Positions 1 to 8,901 of a stretch of DNA of 64,000 nt are shown here, piece by piece. The notes under the pieces were generated by a model. The model saw only the letters and a program-made list of their open reading frames with translations, did no database searches and was not told the origin of the DNA. Position 1 is the first letter of the stretch; each line of letters starts with the position of its first letter. Origin of the DNA: Saccharospirillaceae bacterium. Its GTDB lineage: Bacteria; Pseudomonadota; Gammaproteobacteria; Pseudomonadales; Oceanobacteraceae. The translations under genes were made by a program, and so were the position numbers. The DNA lies in contig JAJOJJ010000041.1 of NCBI GenBank assembly GCA_021208685.1, positions 1 to 64,000 of the forward strand, written 5' to 3'.

Positions 1-88
1 CGGCGGCAACACAGGCGGTGGAAACACAGGCGGTGGAAACACAGGCGGTGGAAACACCGGCGGCGGCAATAACGGCGGGGCAGACACG
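1..88 (+). repeat. 15-bp tandem repeat encoding a Gly-Gly-Gly-Asn-Thr linker
   Basis: Units of ggcggtggaaacaca repeat about four times, then degenerate to ggcggcaataac. In frame they encode GGGNT repeats joining an upstream domain (outside the window) to the fibronectin-like domain. Confidence 0.85.
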
Positions 89-1178
89 CCTGCGATGATC
101 AATGTCCAGCATGAGCGGGTCAATAAAGGCGCGATTCTGTCATGGGAACCGGTAGCGGGCGCAACGTCCTACACGGTGTATTTCGACCGCGAAGCGATCA
201 ACCCCGACTCACCGGCTTCCGGTACCGAGAGCCAGACCTGTAACGGCTCGCCTTGCTATGTGGGAGGCATGGGCAATGGTGTTTACAACATCGTGGTAAC
301 AGCAACCGGTGCCAATGCCCGCAGCAACAACGTCGCCATTATCAATGGCGCACTGAACGATACCGGCGCTGATCAGTGCGGCAACGTTGTCAGCAATGAC
401 ATCGACTGCAGCGCTGATGGCGCCTCCGTTCCGGGGGGGGCTTAATCCAGCGGGTCAGGATGCCAGCCTGGGGCGTGATGCCAACAACCGTCTGATTAAA
501 GCCGGTGCCGGTGCCGGTGGTTTCGACTTCACTAAGCTGGATAACGATGGCAACGCATTGCCCGATACCGCAACCGAATGGCGCTGCATCCGCGATAACG
601 TGACCGGTCTGATCTGGGAAAATAAAACCACGGATGAAAATGCTGTCGGGATTGGCTTTTCCGGCCTGGCAGATCCGCGCCACGGCCAGCGTTTATACAA
701 CGGTTCAACCTCCAATGATCCGGATCTGGACGATAACACCTACTCAACCGATGCCCGGTTCTCCGGATCGGTTTCAAACCTCATTGCAACGGCCAATGCA
801 GACGCCTTATGCGGTTACACCGACTGGCGCTTACCGACCGCTAACGAGCTGCTGGGCATTGTGGATTTCAGCAAGTCGCCGAGTACCGGGGAGAACACGG
901 TGAATCTGGATACCGATTATTTCCAGAATACCGGCACACTGGGGCTTTATTTCATGCCACTGCAGTTTTCTTCTGTGCACCTCACCAGCACCCGCGATCC
1001 CAACAACAAAATCACCCTCGTGGATCTGATCAGCGGTCGTCCGCTGTTTGCCCAGGAGCCCGACTATCGGCATCTGGTGAACAACGGCGGCGACGGTGCA
1101 GGTTGCGTACGTGCCAGCTCCGTTCAGCCGAACTGCTCATTAAATGGTGCATTTGCCCGTCTGGTCCGTGGTAATTAA
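1..1178 (+). pseudogene. DUF1566 (Lcl C-terminal) surface protein, 5' end outside window, frameshifted at a G8 tract
   Basis: The reading frame is open from the first base and starts with a Gly/Asn/Thr linker, then a fibronectin-III-like stretch (SWEPVAGATSYTVYFD). It runs into a stop at 443-445. The next frame continues with GLNPAGQDASLG and a DUF1566 module (WRCIRDNVTGLIWENKT, YTDWRLPTANELLGIVD, CVR..). The break lies at a run of eight G at 433-440; seven G would restore one continuous protein (VPGGLNPAGQ). Family knowledge: DUF1566 domains occur in exported, often cell-surface proteins. Either a homopolymer sequencing error, a real mutation, or a phase-variable tract would give this picture. 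Role unknown. Confidence 0.75.
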
Positions 1179-1188
1179 GGAGAACCCC

Positions 1189-1874
1189 ATGAACAACATT
1201 AAAACTCTGCTGCTGACCGCTCTGCTGCCCCTCAGCTTCCAGCTCCATGCGGATCTGGCCTTCCCGGTTATTCCGGTCCCGAGCTGCCTCAACGATGCCG
1301 GCAATGAGGTTAGCGATTACGCCGTCCTCGGCATGGTACTGTCATTCACTTAACCACCGGTCTGATGTGGACGCAGTGCTCACTTGGTGCGGTCTTTTCC
1401 TGGCAGAACGACCGGGCTTACTGCAACATCACTGACGTACCGGCCAATCAGATTACCGCGGTGTTGCATAGCTCCCTGTCGCAACCATCGACGGCCACCA
1501 GCGGTTATTACCGCACAGCCAACCATGCTGATTGGCGCATCCCGAACGTCAAGGAACTGATGTCGATTGTGCGCAGCTGTGATACCAGTGACGGTTTTGT
1601 GAACAGTGACATATTCCCGGATCAGGTATCCATAGAACCTAATGCCGGTTCAGGAGCCACGACCGTACGAACCAACGTTTTCGATACGAGCACCCCTGTT
1701 CTGCCAGGCTACCCGGGTAAAACAACTGAGCAGGCCAACGGTTCCCGTTACTGCCTGAGCATGGCCAATACCGGACTAAATCTGTTCCCATGCGAGAAAA
1801 CCAGTGCCGCCCGTGTGCGACTGGTGCGCACCGCAACCGCTGAAGATTACGCTCGTATTCCAAAGCCGCAATAA
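1189..1874 (+). pseudogene. Second DUF1566 domain protein, frameshifted near its middle
   Basis: The start at 1189 is preceded by AAGGAGAACCCC and encodes a signal peptide (NNIKTLLLTALLPLSFQLHA). The frame stops at 1353. A second frame from about 1330 carries the DUF1566 hallmark HGTVIHLTTGLMW, then ADWRIPNVKELMSIV and ARVRLVRT, ending at 1874. The first part and the domain must once have been one protein. The break falls between about 1300 and 1345, and more than one indel may be involved. It lies 11 bp after the first DUF1566 gene, so the two were probably one operon. Both members carry a frameshift, which is unusual in an otherwise intact chromosome segment. Confidence 0.7.
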
Positions 1875-1889
1875 GCGACCTGTCCCTCC

Positions 1890-1914
1890 AGCCCGCCTCG
1901 TGCGGGCTTTTTTA
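1890..1914 (+). terminator. Rho-independent terminator after the DUF1566 pair
   Basis: AGCCCGC / GCGGGCT stem with a 5-nt loop, followed by a run of T. Confidence 0.85.
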
Positions 1915-1999
1915 TGCCTGTCATTTGCGCGCGTCACCTTGCTACCTAACACCCGTTAGAATAAAGTGCACTCCCCTGAACTGACCCGCGCATCGCATC

Positions 2000-2575
2000 A
2001 TGACCGACACCCGCAGCCAGCTGAAACAGATCGCCACCGAACAGATCCGCCGCCATACCCTGCATGCCGCCAGCTTCCGCGAAATGGGCAAAGTGCTGGG
2101 CATTAAGAGCAGCTCAGTGCATTACCACTTTGAAAACCGCGACGCGCTGCTGCTGGAACTGGTAAACGATTACGAACAGGACTTCTTTGCTCAGCTGGAA
2201 CAGCGCTGTCAGGGACTGAGTGACCCCGGCCAGCAGCTGCAACAACTGGCCGCGTTATTCCTGCTCAGCCAACAATCAAAATATCAGTGTTTATGTCTGG
2301 CCTTTGCCGCGGCCGGTGATGAAGCCAGTGACCAGCAACGCGCCGCCGTTGAGCAGTTTCTGCAGCGTCTGGAAGTCTGGATCAGCGCCGTACTGGCGCG
2401 CACCGCCGACCACGCAGGCAAGGCGCAGCCACTGGCACGGGTAATACTCAGCGCCCTTGAAGGGGCGTTGTTGCTCGACCGTGATCAGCCACAGGCCCCC
2501 CGCCTGAACGCCGTCAGCCAATGGCTGGTAACCCTGATCCGCAACCACTCAGACCAGCAACCGGAGACGTTATGA
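2000..2575 (+). CDS. TetR/AcrR family transcriptional regulator
   Basis: 191 residues, the usual length of the family. The N-terminal helix-turn-helix is seen around residues 24-45 (FREMGKVLGIKSSSVHYHF), followed by the typical NRDALLLELV helix. The C-terminal ligand-binding part is all-helical and has no recognisable ligand signature. The gene overlaps the downstream cupin gene by 4 bp (ATGA), so the two are translationally coupled, and the regulator probably controls this two-gene unit. No operator was identified. Ligand unknown. Confidence 0.85.
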   Translation: MTDTRSQLKQIATEQIRRHTLHAASFREMGKVLGIKSSSVHYHFENRDALLLELVNDYEQDFFAQLEQRCQGLSDPGQQLQQLAALFLLSQQSKYQCLCLAFAAAGDEASDQQRAAVEQFLQRLEVWISAVLARTADHAGKAQPLARVILSALEGALLLDRDQPQAPRLNAVSQWLVTLIRNHSDQQPETL

Positions 2576-3240
2576 GCGCACCAGCCGCCTTTGAACCCAT
2601 TAATATAGATCGCCGCAAAGTGGTGGTTATCCGCCCCGGTGATCAACCCTGGCTCACGGCTCCGCAAGCGCCTGTTGAGCGTTTCCCGCTGGAACGTGAA
2701 GCCCCGGAACAGGGTCAGGTCAGCAGTCTGGTGCGCTACTTACCCAATGCGCACTTCCCGCAGCACACGCATCCGCTGGGTGAAGAAATTTATGTGCTTG
2801 AAGGCGTGTTCAGTGATGAAACCGGCGATTACCCGGCAGGCAGTTATCTGCGCAATCCACCCGGTTCAGCGCACAGCCCGTTTTCCATCAACGGTTGTCT
2901 GATTTTTGTAAAACTCAATCAGTTTGCAGAAACCGACAGCGAAACCGTGCGCCTGCGCCCCGAAGATCAGCAATGGCGGCCAGGCATTGGCGGCCTTACC
3001 GTCTGCCCGCTGCATGAACATCAGGGAGCCAGCACCGCGCTGGTACACTGGCCGGCAGGTGAAATATTTCAGCCGCACCGGCACTGGGGCGGCGAAGAAA
3101 TTCTGGTGATTTCCGGCTGCTTTAAAGATGAGCACGGTGAATACCCAAAGCACACCTGGCTGCGCAGCCCGCATTTAAGCCAGCACTTTCCGTTTGTGGA
3201 TGAAGAGACGCTGATTCTGGTGAAAGTCGGCCACCTCTGA
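2572..3240 (+). CDS. Double-cupin protein, ChrR-like cupin fold
   Basis: 222 residues starting at the ATG that overlaps the TetR stop. Two cupin repeats are visible: residues about 60-80 (HTHPLGEEIYVLEG) and about 165-185 (HRHWGGEEILVISG). Each holds the His-x-His-x(4)-Glu metal-binding pattern. ChrR-type cupins occur as anti-sigma C-terminal domains or as stand-alone proteins in acetylacetone-cleaving and related enzymes. Here no anti-sigma N-terminal domain is present, so an enzymatic or sensing role with a bound metal is more likely. Substrate unknown; the linked TetR protein probably responds to it. Confidence 0.75.
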   Translation: MSAPAAFEPINIDRRKVVVIRPGDQPWLTAPQAPVERFPLEREAPEQGQVSSLVRYLPNAHFPQHTHPLGEEIYVLEGVFSDETGDYPAGSYLRNPPGSAHSPFSINGCLIFVKLNQFAETDSETVRLRPEDQQWRPGIGGLTVCPLHEHQGASTALVHWPAGEIFQPHRHWGGEEILVISGCFKDEHGEYPKHTWLRSPHLSQHFPFVDEETLILVKVGHL

Positions 3241-3254
3241 GAACGCGGAACAAT

Positions 3255-3277
3255 CCGCCTGCCCTGTCAGCAGGCGG
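3255..3277 (+). terminator. Hairpin after the cupin gene
   Basis: CCGCCTGC / GCAGGCGG, an 8-bp stem with a 7-nt loop 15 bp after the stop codon. There is no T run, so this is a weak terminator or a transcript-end stabiliser. Confidence 0.5.
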
Positions 3278-3456
3278 TGATCGAAAGCCACCGGCAGCCA
3301 TCACATCCCCCATTATTGTCGTCCGATCACCTGTCAGCTCTGGCCTGATGCGCCTATCCTGTTACGCATAATGAGAATAACGTACCGGTCATTACTTTTT
3401 GCGGCACTGTTTACCGCACAGACATTGGGACCCGGTGCAACATCTGCGAGGTATGT

Positions 3457-4308
3457 ATGAACAGTAATTTGCAAAAAGCTCAGGCCATCAGCTCCTCCAT
3501 GGAAATCCCAGGCCGTAAAATGGAATTCGAATTCGAGCTCGATGACATACCGAAATACTGGTATGGCAATGACGTCTTCAAATCGACCTTTATGAACGCC
3601 CTGTCGTGCCTGTTTCCGGAAGGCGAACGCATGTTTATGGATGCGGTACGTGACAACCAGAAAAACATCACCGACCCGCAACTGCTGAAGCAGATCAAAG
3701 GCTTTATCAAACAGGAAGCCATTCACGGCCACGAACACGCGCAGTACAACGACTTCCTGAAAAAATGGAATTACCCGATCGACAAAATCATGTCGTTCGA
3801 GAAAAAAGAAAAAATCTGGATGAAAAAATGGCTGCCGCGTAAACATCGTCTGGCCATTACCTGTGCGCTGGAACATTTTACCGCCATCATGGCGCACCAG
3901 ATTCTGACCAACCCGGAATCCACCGAAGGCATGCATCCGCAGTTTAAAGAAATGTGGCGCTGGCATGCCGTGGAAGAAACGGAACATAAAGCCGTTGCCT
4001 ACGATGTCTATCAGGCGGCTGTTGGCAGTTACTGGCTGCGCGTGATCACCATGATCAACATCACCGTGCTTTTCTGTCTGCGTACCTCCATTATTCAGGC
4101 GATTTTCCTGTGGAAAGACGGACAGTTATTCAACCCCAAAGTCTGGTGGAAAGGATTTCAGTTTTACTTCCTCAAGCCTGGTCTGGTACCGACCATCTTC
4201 CGTGATTATCTGGATTATTTCCGCCGCGACTTCCACCCTTGGGATCACGATAACCGTGAACTGCTGGGCAAGTGGGAAGCGGAGCAGCAGAAATATAAAA
4301 TCGTTTAA
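3457..4308 (+). CDS. Predicted metal-dependent hydrolase (PF10118 family)
   Basis: 283 residues. Seen: an acidic/His pattern typical of a ferritin-like di-metal helical bundle, KQEAIHGHEHAQYN near residue 88, CALEHFTAIMAHQ near 136, and WHAVEETEHKAVAYD near 169. A hydrophobic segment follows near residue 190. The family (COG3687) is annotated as metal-dependent hydrolase, but its substrate is not established. The gene is monocistronic and has its own terminator. It is the last chromosomal gene before the island; before the island came in it would have faced the 3' end of mnmE. Confidence 0.8.
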   Translation: MNSNLQKAQAISSSMEIPGRKMEFEFELDDIPKYWYGNDVFKSTFMNALSCLFPEGERMFMDAVRDNQKNITDPQLLKQIKGFIKQEAIHGHEHAQYNDFLKKWNYPIDKIMSFEKKEKIWMKKWLPRKHRLAITCALEHFTAIMAHQILTNPESTEGMHPQFKEMWRWHAVEETEHKAVAYDVYQAAVGSYWLRVITMINITVLFCLRTSIIQAIFLWKDGQLFNPKVWWKGFQFYFLKPGLVPTIFRDYLDYFRRDFHPWDHDNRELLGKWEAEQQKYKIV

Positions 4309-4340
4309 CCGTCGTTGTCAGTGTGTTTGGCCATGATTAA

Positions 4341-4367
4341 AAAGCCGCGAATGTCGCGGCTTTTTTT
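4341..4367 (+). terminator. Rho-independent terminator
   Basis: AAAGCCGCGA / TCGCGGCTTT, a 10-bp stem with a 3-nt loop, then a T run. Confidence 0.9.
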
Positions 4368-4426
4368 ATGTCTGATATCCCGACAGTCAGGAGCCGTTTT
4401 CCACAGCGCTTGCCGTTACGGCTGAA

Positions 4427-4444
4427 TTACTTACCGATACAGAA
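4427..4444 (-). repeat. Distal att site of the island (attR)
   Basis: On the minus strand it reads TTCTGTATCGGTAAGTAA. It resembles the end of trmE genes (Phe-Cys/Val-Ile-Gly-Lys-stop) and matches the mnmE end of this genome at 14/18 positions in the same orientation. It lies between the hydrolase terminator and the first island gene. Confidence 0.75.
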
Positions 4445-4483
4445 AGTAATTAATTTTATAAATCAATTAATTATATGCTTTTT

Positions 4484-4501
4484 GGAGCAAATGCGGATCA
4501 A
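4484..4501 (+). repeat. 18-bp direct repeat, left copy (candidate recombinase/Xis arm site)
   Basis: GGAGCAAATGCGGATCAA, identical to 31211-31228 in the same orientation. It lies 39 bp inside attR. The other copy lies between int and mnmE. Confidence 0.75.
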
Positions 4502-4552
4502 GATTTGCCAGCCTCTACACACATAACGTATTGATTATCTGAAGCTATTACT

Positions 4553-5182
4553 TTACTCGAACTCTCCCTGATCTTCATCCGGAACTATGTTCAGACCCAA
4601 GTGAAGTTGATTTGAGCTGTTCAGCCCGGCAATTTGCTTCAGCTCGTCAGGTGTCTCATCACTGAACGTCGCAAGGTAGTAGTAAGGATGGCCGTCATCA
4701 CTGCTAACCAGGTCGTAATCAACGAAGTACTGCTCTACCTCTTCGAGCGTCCAGTGAACTTCTCCGGCAATAGCTATCAATAGATCTGTGTTGTCGTCAG
4801 GATGGTTGTGGCCCCGAGGTAGAACCGAAAGTTCCGCAGAGATGATCCCTTTATCCTTCCAGTTTCTCAGAATCCCAGACCACAAATTAGCTCGAAGATT
4901 TGAACTGGGTTGAAATCTAGACGCATTCCAATGAATGACATCTCGTTCACCGTTTTTCAAATGAAGAACGACCTGTGCTTTCTTGCGAGCTATCAGCTCA
5001 TTTTTGAAAGCTGCTTCATCAGGAACAAAAGTTAGGGACGGTTTGCTTTCGCTGGACTTAGATCCGCTCTCCTCAACCAAATCGAGCAATCGCTCGATAA
5101 CTCTCTCTGGCGTGTCGAACCCGACAGCCAACCCCTCCAATCTGCGGAACACGTCATCGGAAATACTTATTGTGACTGGCAT
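4553..5182 (-). CDS. Hypothetical protein with ribbon-helix-helix-like N-terminus
   Basis: 209 residues; a strong GGAGG lies just upstream of the ATG at 5182. The first 35 residues (TISISDDVFRRLEGLAVG, ERVIERLLDL) look like a ribbon-helix-helix DNA-binding or oligomerisation module. The middle and C-terminal parts (VVLHLKNGERDVIHWNASRF, HWTLEEVEQYFVDYDL) match no family I recognise. It is divergent from the recombinase/restriction-modification operon and is the outermost gene of the island. It could regulate that operon, but there is no direct evidence. Confidence 0.6.
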   Translation of the reverse strand: MPVTISISDDVFRRLEGLAVGFDTPERVIERLLDLVEESGSKSSESKPSLTFVPDEAAFKNELIARKKAQVVLHLKNGERDVIHWNASRFQPSSNLRANLWSGILRNWKDKGIISAELSVLPRGHNHPDDNTDLLIAIAGEVHWTLEEVEQYFVDYDLVSSDDGHPYYYLATFSDETPDELKQIAGLNSSNQLHLGLNIVPDEDQGEFE

Positions 5183-5388
5183 CTTAATACCTCCATAGGT
5201 TTAATCATATATAGAACTATATATGATTTGTTTCATAGATCAAGTTTTCTTAGAAAATGAGCAGATCTTTTATTTTTGTCCAACAAACCACCGTTTATTG
5301 AACAGTTAGAACACTTACCTATGGATTGGTTTTTTAATCAATAATCTGTTAAAATACTCGTATAAAAAACTATGTGAATAAAACGTGC

Positions 5389-5976
5389 ATGAATCAAAGA
5401 ATCGGCTATGCCAGAGTATCAACTGATGACCAGAACCTGCATCTCCAGCGGGATGCGTTGGTTGCTGCCGGTTGTGAAATCATTTATGAGGACAAAGCCA
5501 GCGGTAAAAGTACTGCCCGGCCAGAACTAGATAACTGTCTAAAGGCTCTCAGGCCAGGTGATACGTTAGTTGTTTGGAGGCTCGATAGACTCGGTCGCAG
5601 CCTGGGTGATTTGGTTAAAGTCGTGACTAATTTGATTGATGAACGGGGAGTTGGATTCCTGAGCTTACAAGAGCAGATTGAAACCAATAGTGCTTCTGGA
5701 AAGTTGATTTTTCATGTATTTGCAGCTTTAGCTGAGTTTGAGCGTAATTTAATTAGTGAACGGACTAAAGCTGGACTTGATGCTGCTAGGGCTCGGGGAC
5801 GTAAAGGTGGCAGAAAGCCGAAGCTCGCACCAAAGGATATTCGAGAGATTAAGGTATTACTAAAAGATCCAAGCATACCCGTTTCCGATGTAGCTAAACG
5901 ATTTGGTGTATCTAGAACAACAATTTATAACAGTGTCGGGGTCATAAAACCTGACCGTGAGGGGGCAAGTATATGA
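5389..5976 (+). CDS. Serine recombinase, resolvase/invertase family
   Basis: 195 residues from the ATG at 5389; a GTG at 5374 is an alternative start. The catalytic N-terminal domain begins RIGYARVSTDDQNL, with the nucleophile Ser in YARVST. Arg residues in VWRLDRLGRSLGDL and the LAEFERNLISERTKAGL motif are typical of Pin/Tn3-type resolvases. The C-terminal Hin-like HTH is VSDVAKRFGVSRTTIYN. It overlaps the methyltransferase gene by 4 bp (ATGA). Resolvase-like genes are known next to some PstI-type systems; here it may act in cassette exchange within the island or in regulation. No recombination site was identified. Confidence 0.88.
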   Translation: MNQRIGYARVSTDDQNLHLQRDALVAAGCEIIYEDKASGKSTARPELDNCLKALRPGDTLVVWRLDRLGRSLGDLVKVVTNLIDERGVGFLSLQEQIETNSASGKLIFHVFAALAEFERNLISERTKAGLDAARARGRKGGRKPKLAPKDIREIKVLLKDPSIPVSDVAKRFGVSRTTIYNSVGVIKPDREGASI

Positions 5977-7802
5977 ACGCTTTCCACTTTCAGGATCTTT
6001 TAAGTGAGTCAGCAGAGCCTCTCGTTCGTTATGAGGCCTGCAAAGGTATGGCTCGTGGTTATGCTAACTCTGTCATAGATGACCAGTATCGACTTAAAAT
6101 CGCCAGGTCTTATTGCGCAGCTTTAATAAAATCTTATTGGGACGAAATTAACGCTAGGCACAATAGCAAGCTTAAAATTTTTTCAATCCCAACTGATTCT
6201 GAATTGGCCGAAATTACTCTCGATGCAGAGGATGTTGCTAAAAATACCGGTAAAGTGATTGCACAATTCCCTGATATTGATGCGGGCTATCTTATCGGAT
6301 CAATATATACAGCCATGTTGCCTACTGCTTATCGATCTGATTTAGGAGCTTATTACACTCCGCCACCTTTGGTATCTAGGCTTCTTGATTTGGCAGAAGA
6401 AGCAGGCGTTGATTTCAGTACCGCGTCGGTAATTGATCCTGCATGCGGCGGAGGTGCTTTCCTTGCGCCAGTCGCTATGCGAATGCTCCAACGTTCCAAA
6501 CATGCTTCAAGTGAATGGAAGCTTGCGCAAATAGGCAAGAGGCTCAAGGGGGTTGAGATAGATCCATTTGCTGCCTGGATGACGCATGTCTTATTAGAGT
6601 GTGTATTAATAGAACATTGCATTATTGCCAGGAGGCGGCTTGCAAAAAGCGTTATCAGTATTTGTGACGCTCTAACGTACCAGTCACCTGTAGATTTTGA
6701 TCTGGTAATAGGCAATCCTCCATACGGTAAAGTTTCTCTTGATACAGAAGTTAGAGAGAAGTTTAGTCGCTCACTGTTTGGTCATGCCAATTTATATGGT
6801 CTTTTCACCGACCTCGCTTTAAGACTCGCCAAGCCTGAAGGGGTAATAGCTTACTTAACACCTACATCATTTTTGGGTGGGCAATATTTCAAGGCATTAC
6901 GTGAGCTGTTAATTGATGAATCTGCGCCACGAGCTTTTGATTTTATATCAAATAGAGAGGGTGTTTTTGACGATGTTTTACAAGAAACTCTTCTTGCAAC
7001 ATTCAAAAAGTCAGCAAGAAAAACACCGGCAAAGGTTTCATTGTTAGTACCGGAGGGGCTTAACGAAGCAAGAGTAGAGCCTATTGGAAAGGTATCAATT
7101 ATTAAAGGTGATGGTCCGTGGCTAATCCCTAGAGTAGCTGAAGACGCTGCATTGTTAAATCGACTCAAGAAGATGAAGACCCGTCTCCCTGATCTGGGCT
7201 ACGTTGTTTCGACTGGGAAACTTGTTTGGAATAGACATAAAAGCCAGTTACGTACTGAAAAAACAAAAGGGGCACTACCTCTTGTTTGGGCTGAATCGGT
7301 AACTTCAAATGGCTTTAAATTCTCTTCGGTGAAGAGAAACCATGTTCCTTATATTCAAATTGAAAAAAACCAGCGACATCTTGTAACTACTGATTCATGT
7401 GTTTTGGTGCAGCGAACCACATCTAAAGAACAAAATCGAAGAGTTCTCGGTGCTGTCATACCACAAGACTTTATTGATCGATATGGTGGTGTCGTTGTAG
7501 AAAATCATTTAAATATCGTATACGCAGATACACTTATACGGGAGTTGAGCGTAGAAACTATCAACGGATTACTTAATTCTCAGGTCTTTGACCGTATATA
7601 CCGTTGCATAAGCGGTAGTGTAGCTGTTTCTGCTTATGAGCTTATGGCCGTGCCTTTACCGAGCTTGGACGATATGAAAAAGCTGGAGAAGATCATTGCA
7701 GCAGGTTCTGATAGACTCTCCATCGAGAAGTGTATCGCAGGATTGTATGGAGAGAGCAAACTTGAGCTGGCCACATGTACCAAGTCTGGAGGTGATTGCT
7801 GA
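5973..7802 (+). CDS. N6-adenine DNA methyltransferase of a PstI/BsuBI-type RM system
   Basis: 609 residues. The SAM-binding motif DPACGGGAFLAP is near residue 159 and the catalytic motif IV NPPYG near 247, the standard N6-adenine MTase order with motif I before IV. The LGAYYTPPPLVSRLLD segment just before motif I is typical of the Eco57I/M.PstI-like group. The C-terminal third is a target-recognition region. Coupled to the recombinase upstream (4-bp overlap) and to the endonuclease downstream (about 56-bp overlap). By family, adenine methylation in CTGCAG is the expected protection; specificity is inferred, not shown. Confidence 0.85.
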   Translation: MNAFHFQDLLSESAEPLVRYEACKGMARGYANSVIDDQYRLKIARSYCAALIKSYWDEINARHNSKLKIFSIPTDSELAEITLDAEDVAKNTGKVIAQFPDIDAGYLIGSIYTAMLPTAYRSDLGAYYTPPPLVSRLLDLAEEAGVDFSTASVIDPACGGGAFLAPVAMRMLQRSKHASSEWKLAQIGKRLKGVEIDPFAAWMTHVLLECVLIEHCIIARRRLAKSVISICDALTYQSPVDFDLVIGNPPYGKVSLDTEVREKFSRSLFGHANLYGLFTDLALRLAKPEGVIAYLTPTSFLGGQYFKALRELLIDESAPRAFDFISNREGVFDDVLQETLLATFKKSARKTPAKVSLLVPEGLNEARVEPIGKVSIIKGDGPWLIPRVAEDAALLNRLKKMKTRLPDLGYVVSTGKLVWNRHKSQLRTEKTKGALPLVWAESVTSNGFKFSSVKRNHVPYIQIEKNQRHLVTTDSCVLVQRTTSKEQNRRVLGAVIPQDFIDRYGGVVVENHLNIVYADTLIRELSVETINGLLNSQVFDRIYRCISGSVAVSAYELMAVPLPSLDDMKKLEKIIAAGSDRLSIEKCIAGLYGESKLELATCTKSGGDC

Positions 7803-8838
7803 ACGCTTACCTCTAATATTCCCTGAAGGGACAGAAAATCGTAATTATGTCATCCGAGAAATGGCTGCAAGAACTCTCTATGTTATGTTCTACGCAGGAG
7901 CTGTCGAAGGTGCTGATCGTTGGATTCGGCCAAGCCAAGTAACCGACATGTCTGATGTTCAGGCTGCTCTCTTGACGGACGAGGAGCGTCAGTCTTGGGT
8001 TAAGCAGGCGCTATCTAGTAAGAAAGATAGGCCTGTTACGACCTGGTATGCTCCAAATTCTCGAGAACCTGTCAGAGATGAGACTATTCGATATGGGTTT
8101 ATAGCCCTTGGTGCCGTTATTGAACGCACTGGTTTGCCTGTGACAACTCCTCTTCCTAAATACGCAATGTCAAAAGCATTTGCAGCTCTGTTCAATGTAG
8201 ATTTAATTGGGGATGATTTAGAGGCTTTAATTCGTAGCTGGCAGAACTCTCACCTTAATGCTGCCGCTTTAAGTCGAATTCGATTACTTGGTGCGCATGC
8301 CACTGCCGCAGCATCAGATCAGATAACCGCGACATTACCTAATTCTGGGTTAGTAATGCTTGAGTCTGGTCCGTCAGGCGTAATAGGTAAGGCGGTGATC
8401 GAACAATTCGCTCGGAAGTTTTTAAAGACGCCAGCCGTATTATGGTTGTCTCAGTCAGGGGAAAAGGTTGGTATTGATCTTGCGAGTAGGTTAAAGCTCA
8501 AAATTGACCCTTCAAAAACGTTACCTGACGTTATTTTAGTTGATCTTGGGACCAAGACTGACGGTAGTGACATGTTATTTGTTTTTATTGAAATTGTTGC
8601 TTCAGATGGTCCAATTAACTCTATGCGTAAACAGAAGCTAACTGAGATAGCTATTGAAGCTGGCTTCTCTGCCCAGAATCTTGCTTTTGTAACTGCATTT
8701 CAAGATCGTTCAGCCGCTCCATTCAAAAAAGCAATGTCAGAACTCGCGTGGGGAACTTATGCGTGGTTTTGTTCTGAACCAGATAATTTAATTGAGCTAA
8801 GAGATGGCAGTTCTATAATCTTGTCAGAGCTTTTATAG
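7747..8838 (+). CDS. Type II restriction endonuclease, BsuBI/PstI family
   Basis: 363 residues from the ATG at 7747; an in-frame start at 7696 would lie deeper inside the methyltransferase gene. The family is recognised from its overall pattern: IFPEGTENRNYVIREMAARTLYVMFYAGA near the N-terminus, an integrase-like central helical part, and a C-terminal nuclease part with ILVDLGTKTDGSDMLFVFIEIVASDG. There, Asp and Glu around DLG..IEIVASDG fit a PD-(D/E)xK core. It follows the methyltransferase in the usual M-then-R order. Cognate site expected CTGCAG; not proven by sequence. Confidence 0.83.
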   Translation: MERANLSWPHVPSLEVIAERLPLIFPEGTENRNYVIREMAARTLYVMFYAGAVEGADRWIRPSQVTDMSDVQAALLTDEERQSWVKQALSSKKDRPVTTWYAPNSREPVRDETIRYGFIALGAVIERTGLPVTTPLPKYAMSKAFAALFNVDLIGDDLEALIRSWQNSHLNAAALSRIRLLGAHATAAASDQITATLPNSGLVMLESGPSGVIGKAVIEQFARKFLKTPAVLWLSQSGEKVGIDLASRLKLKIDPSKTLPDVILVDLGTKTDGSDMLFVFIEIVASDGPINSMRKQKLTEIAIEAGFSAQNLAFVTAFQDRSAAPFKKAMSELAWGTYAWFCSEPDNLIELRDGSSIILSELL

Positions 8839-8847
8839 GACATAATA

Positions 8848-8882
8848 ATCATAAAGCTGGTTTGGTAAGCCAGCTTTATGAT
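8848..8882. terminator. Bidirectional terminator between convergent genes
   Basis: A 13-bp perfect stem (ATCATAAAGCTGG / CCAGCTTTATGAT) with a 9-nt loop lies between the endonuclease gene and the minus-strand HEPN-like gene. Confidence 0.8.
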
Positions 8883-8901
8883 TGCTCTATAGCTCAGGGG
8901 T

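Noticed and set aside
1..88. Tandem repeat as a CRISPR array
   Set aside because: The 15-bp units are contiguous, without spacers, and in frame with a protein linker.
3334..3987. Long minus-strand frame opposite the metal-dependent hydrolase gene
   Set aside because: Antisense shadow of a well-supported gene; composition Phe/His/Val-rich without a family pattern or a ribosome-binding site.
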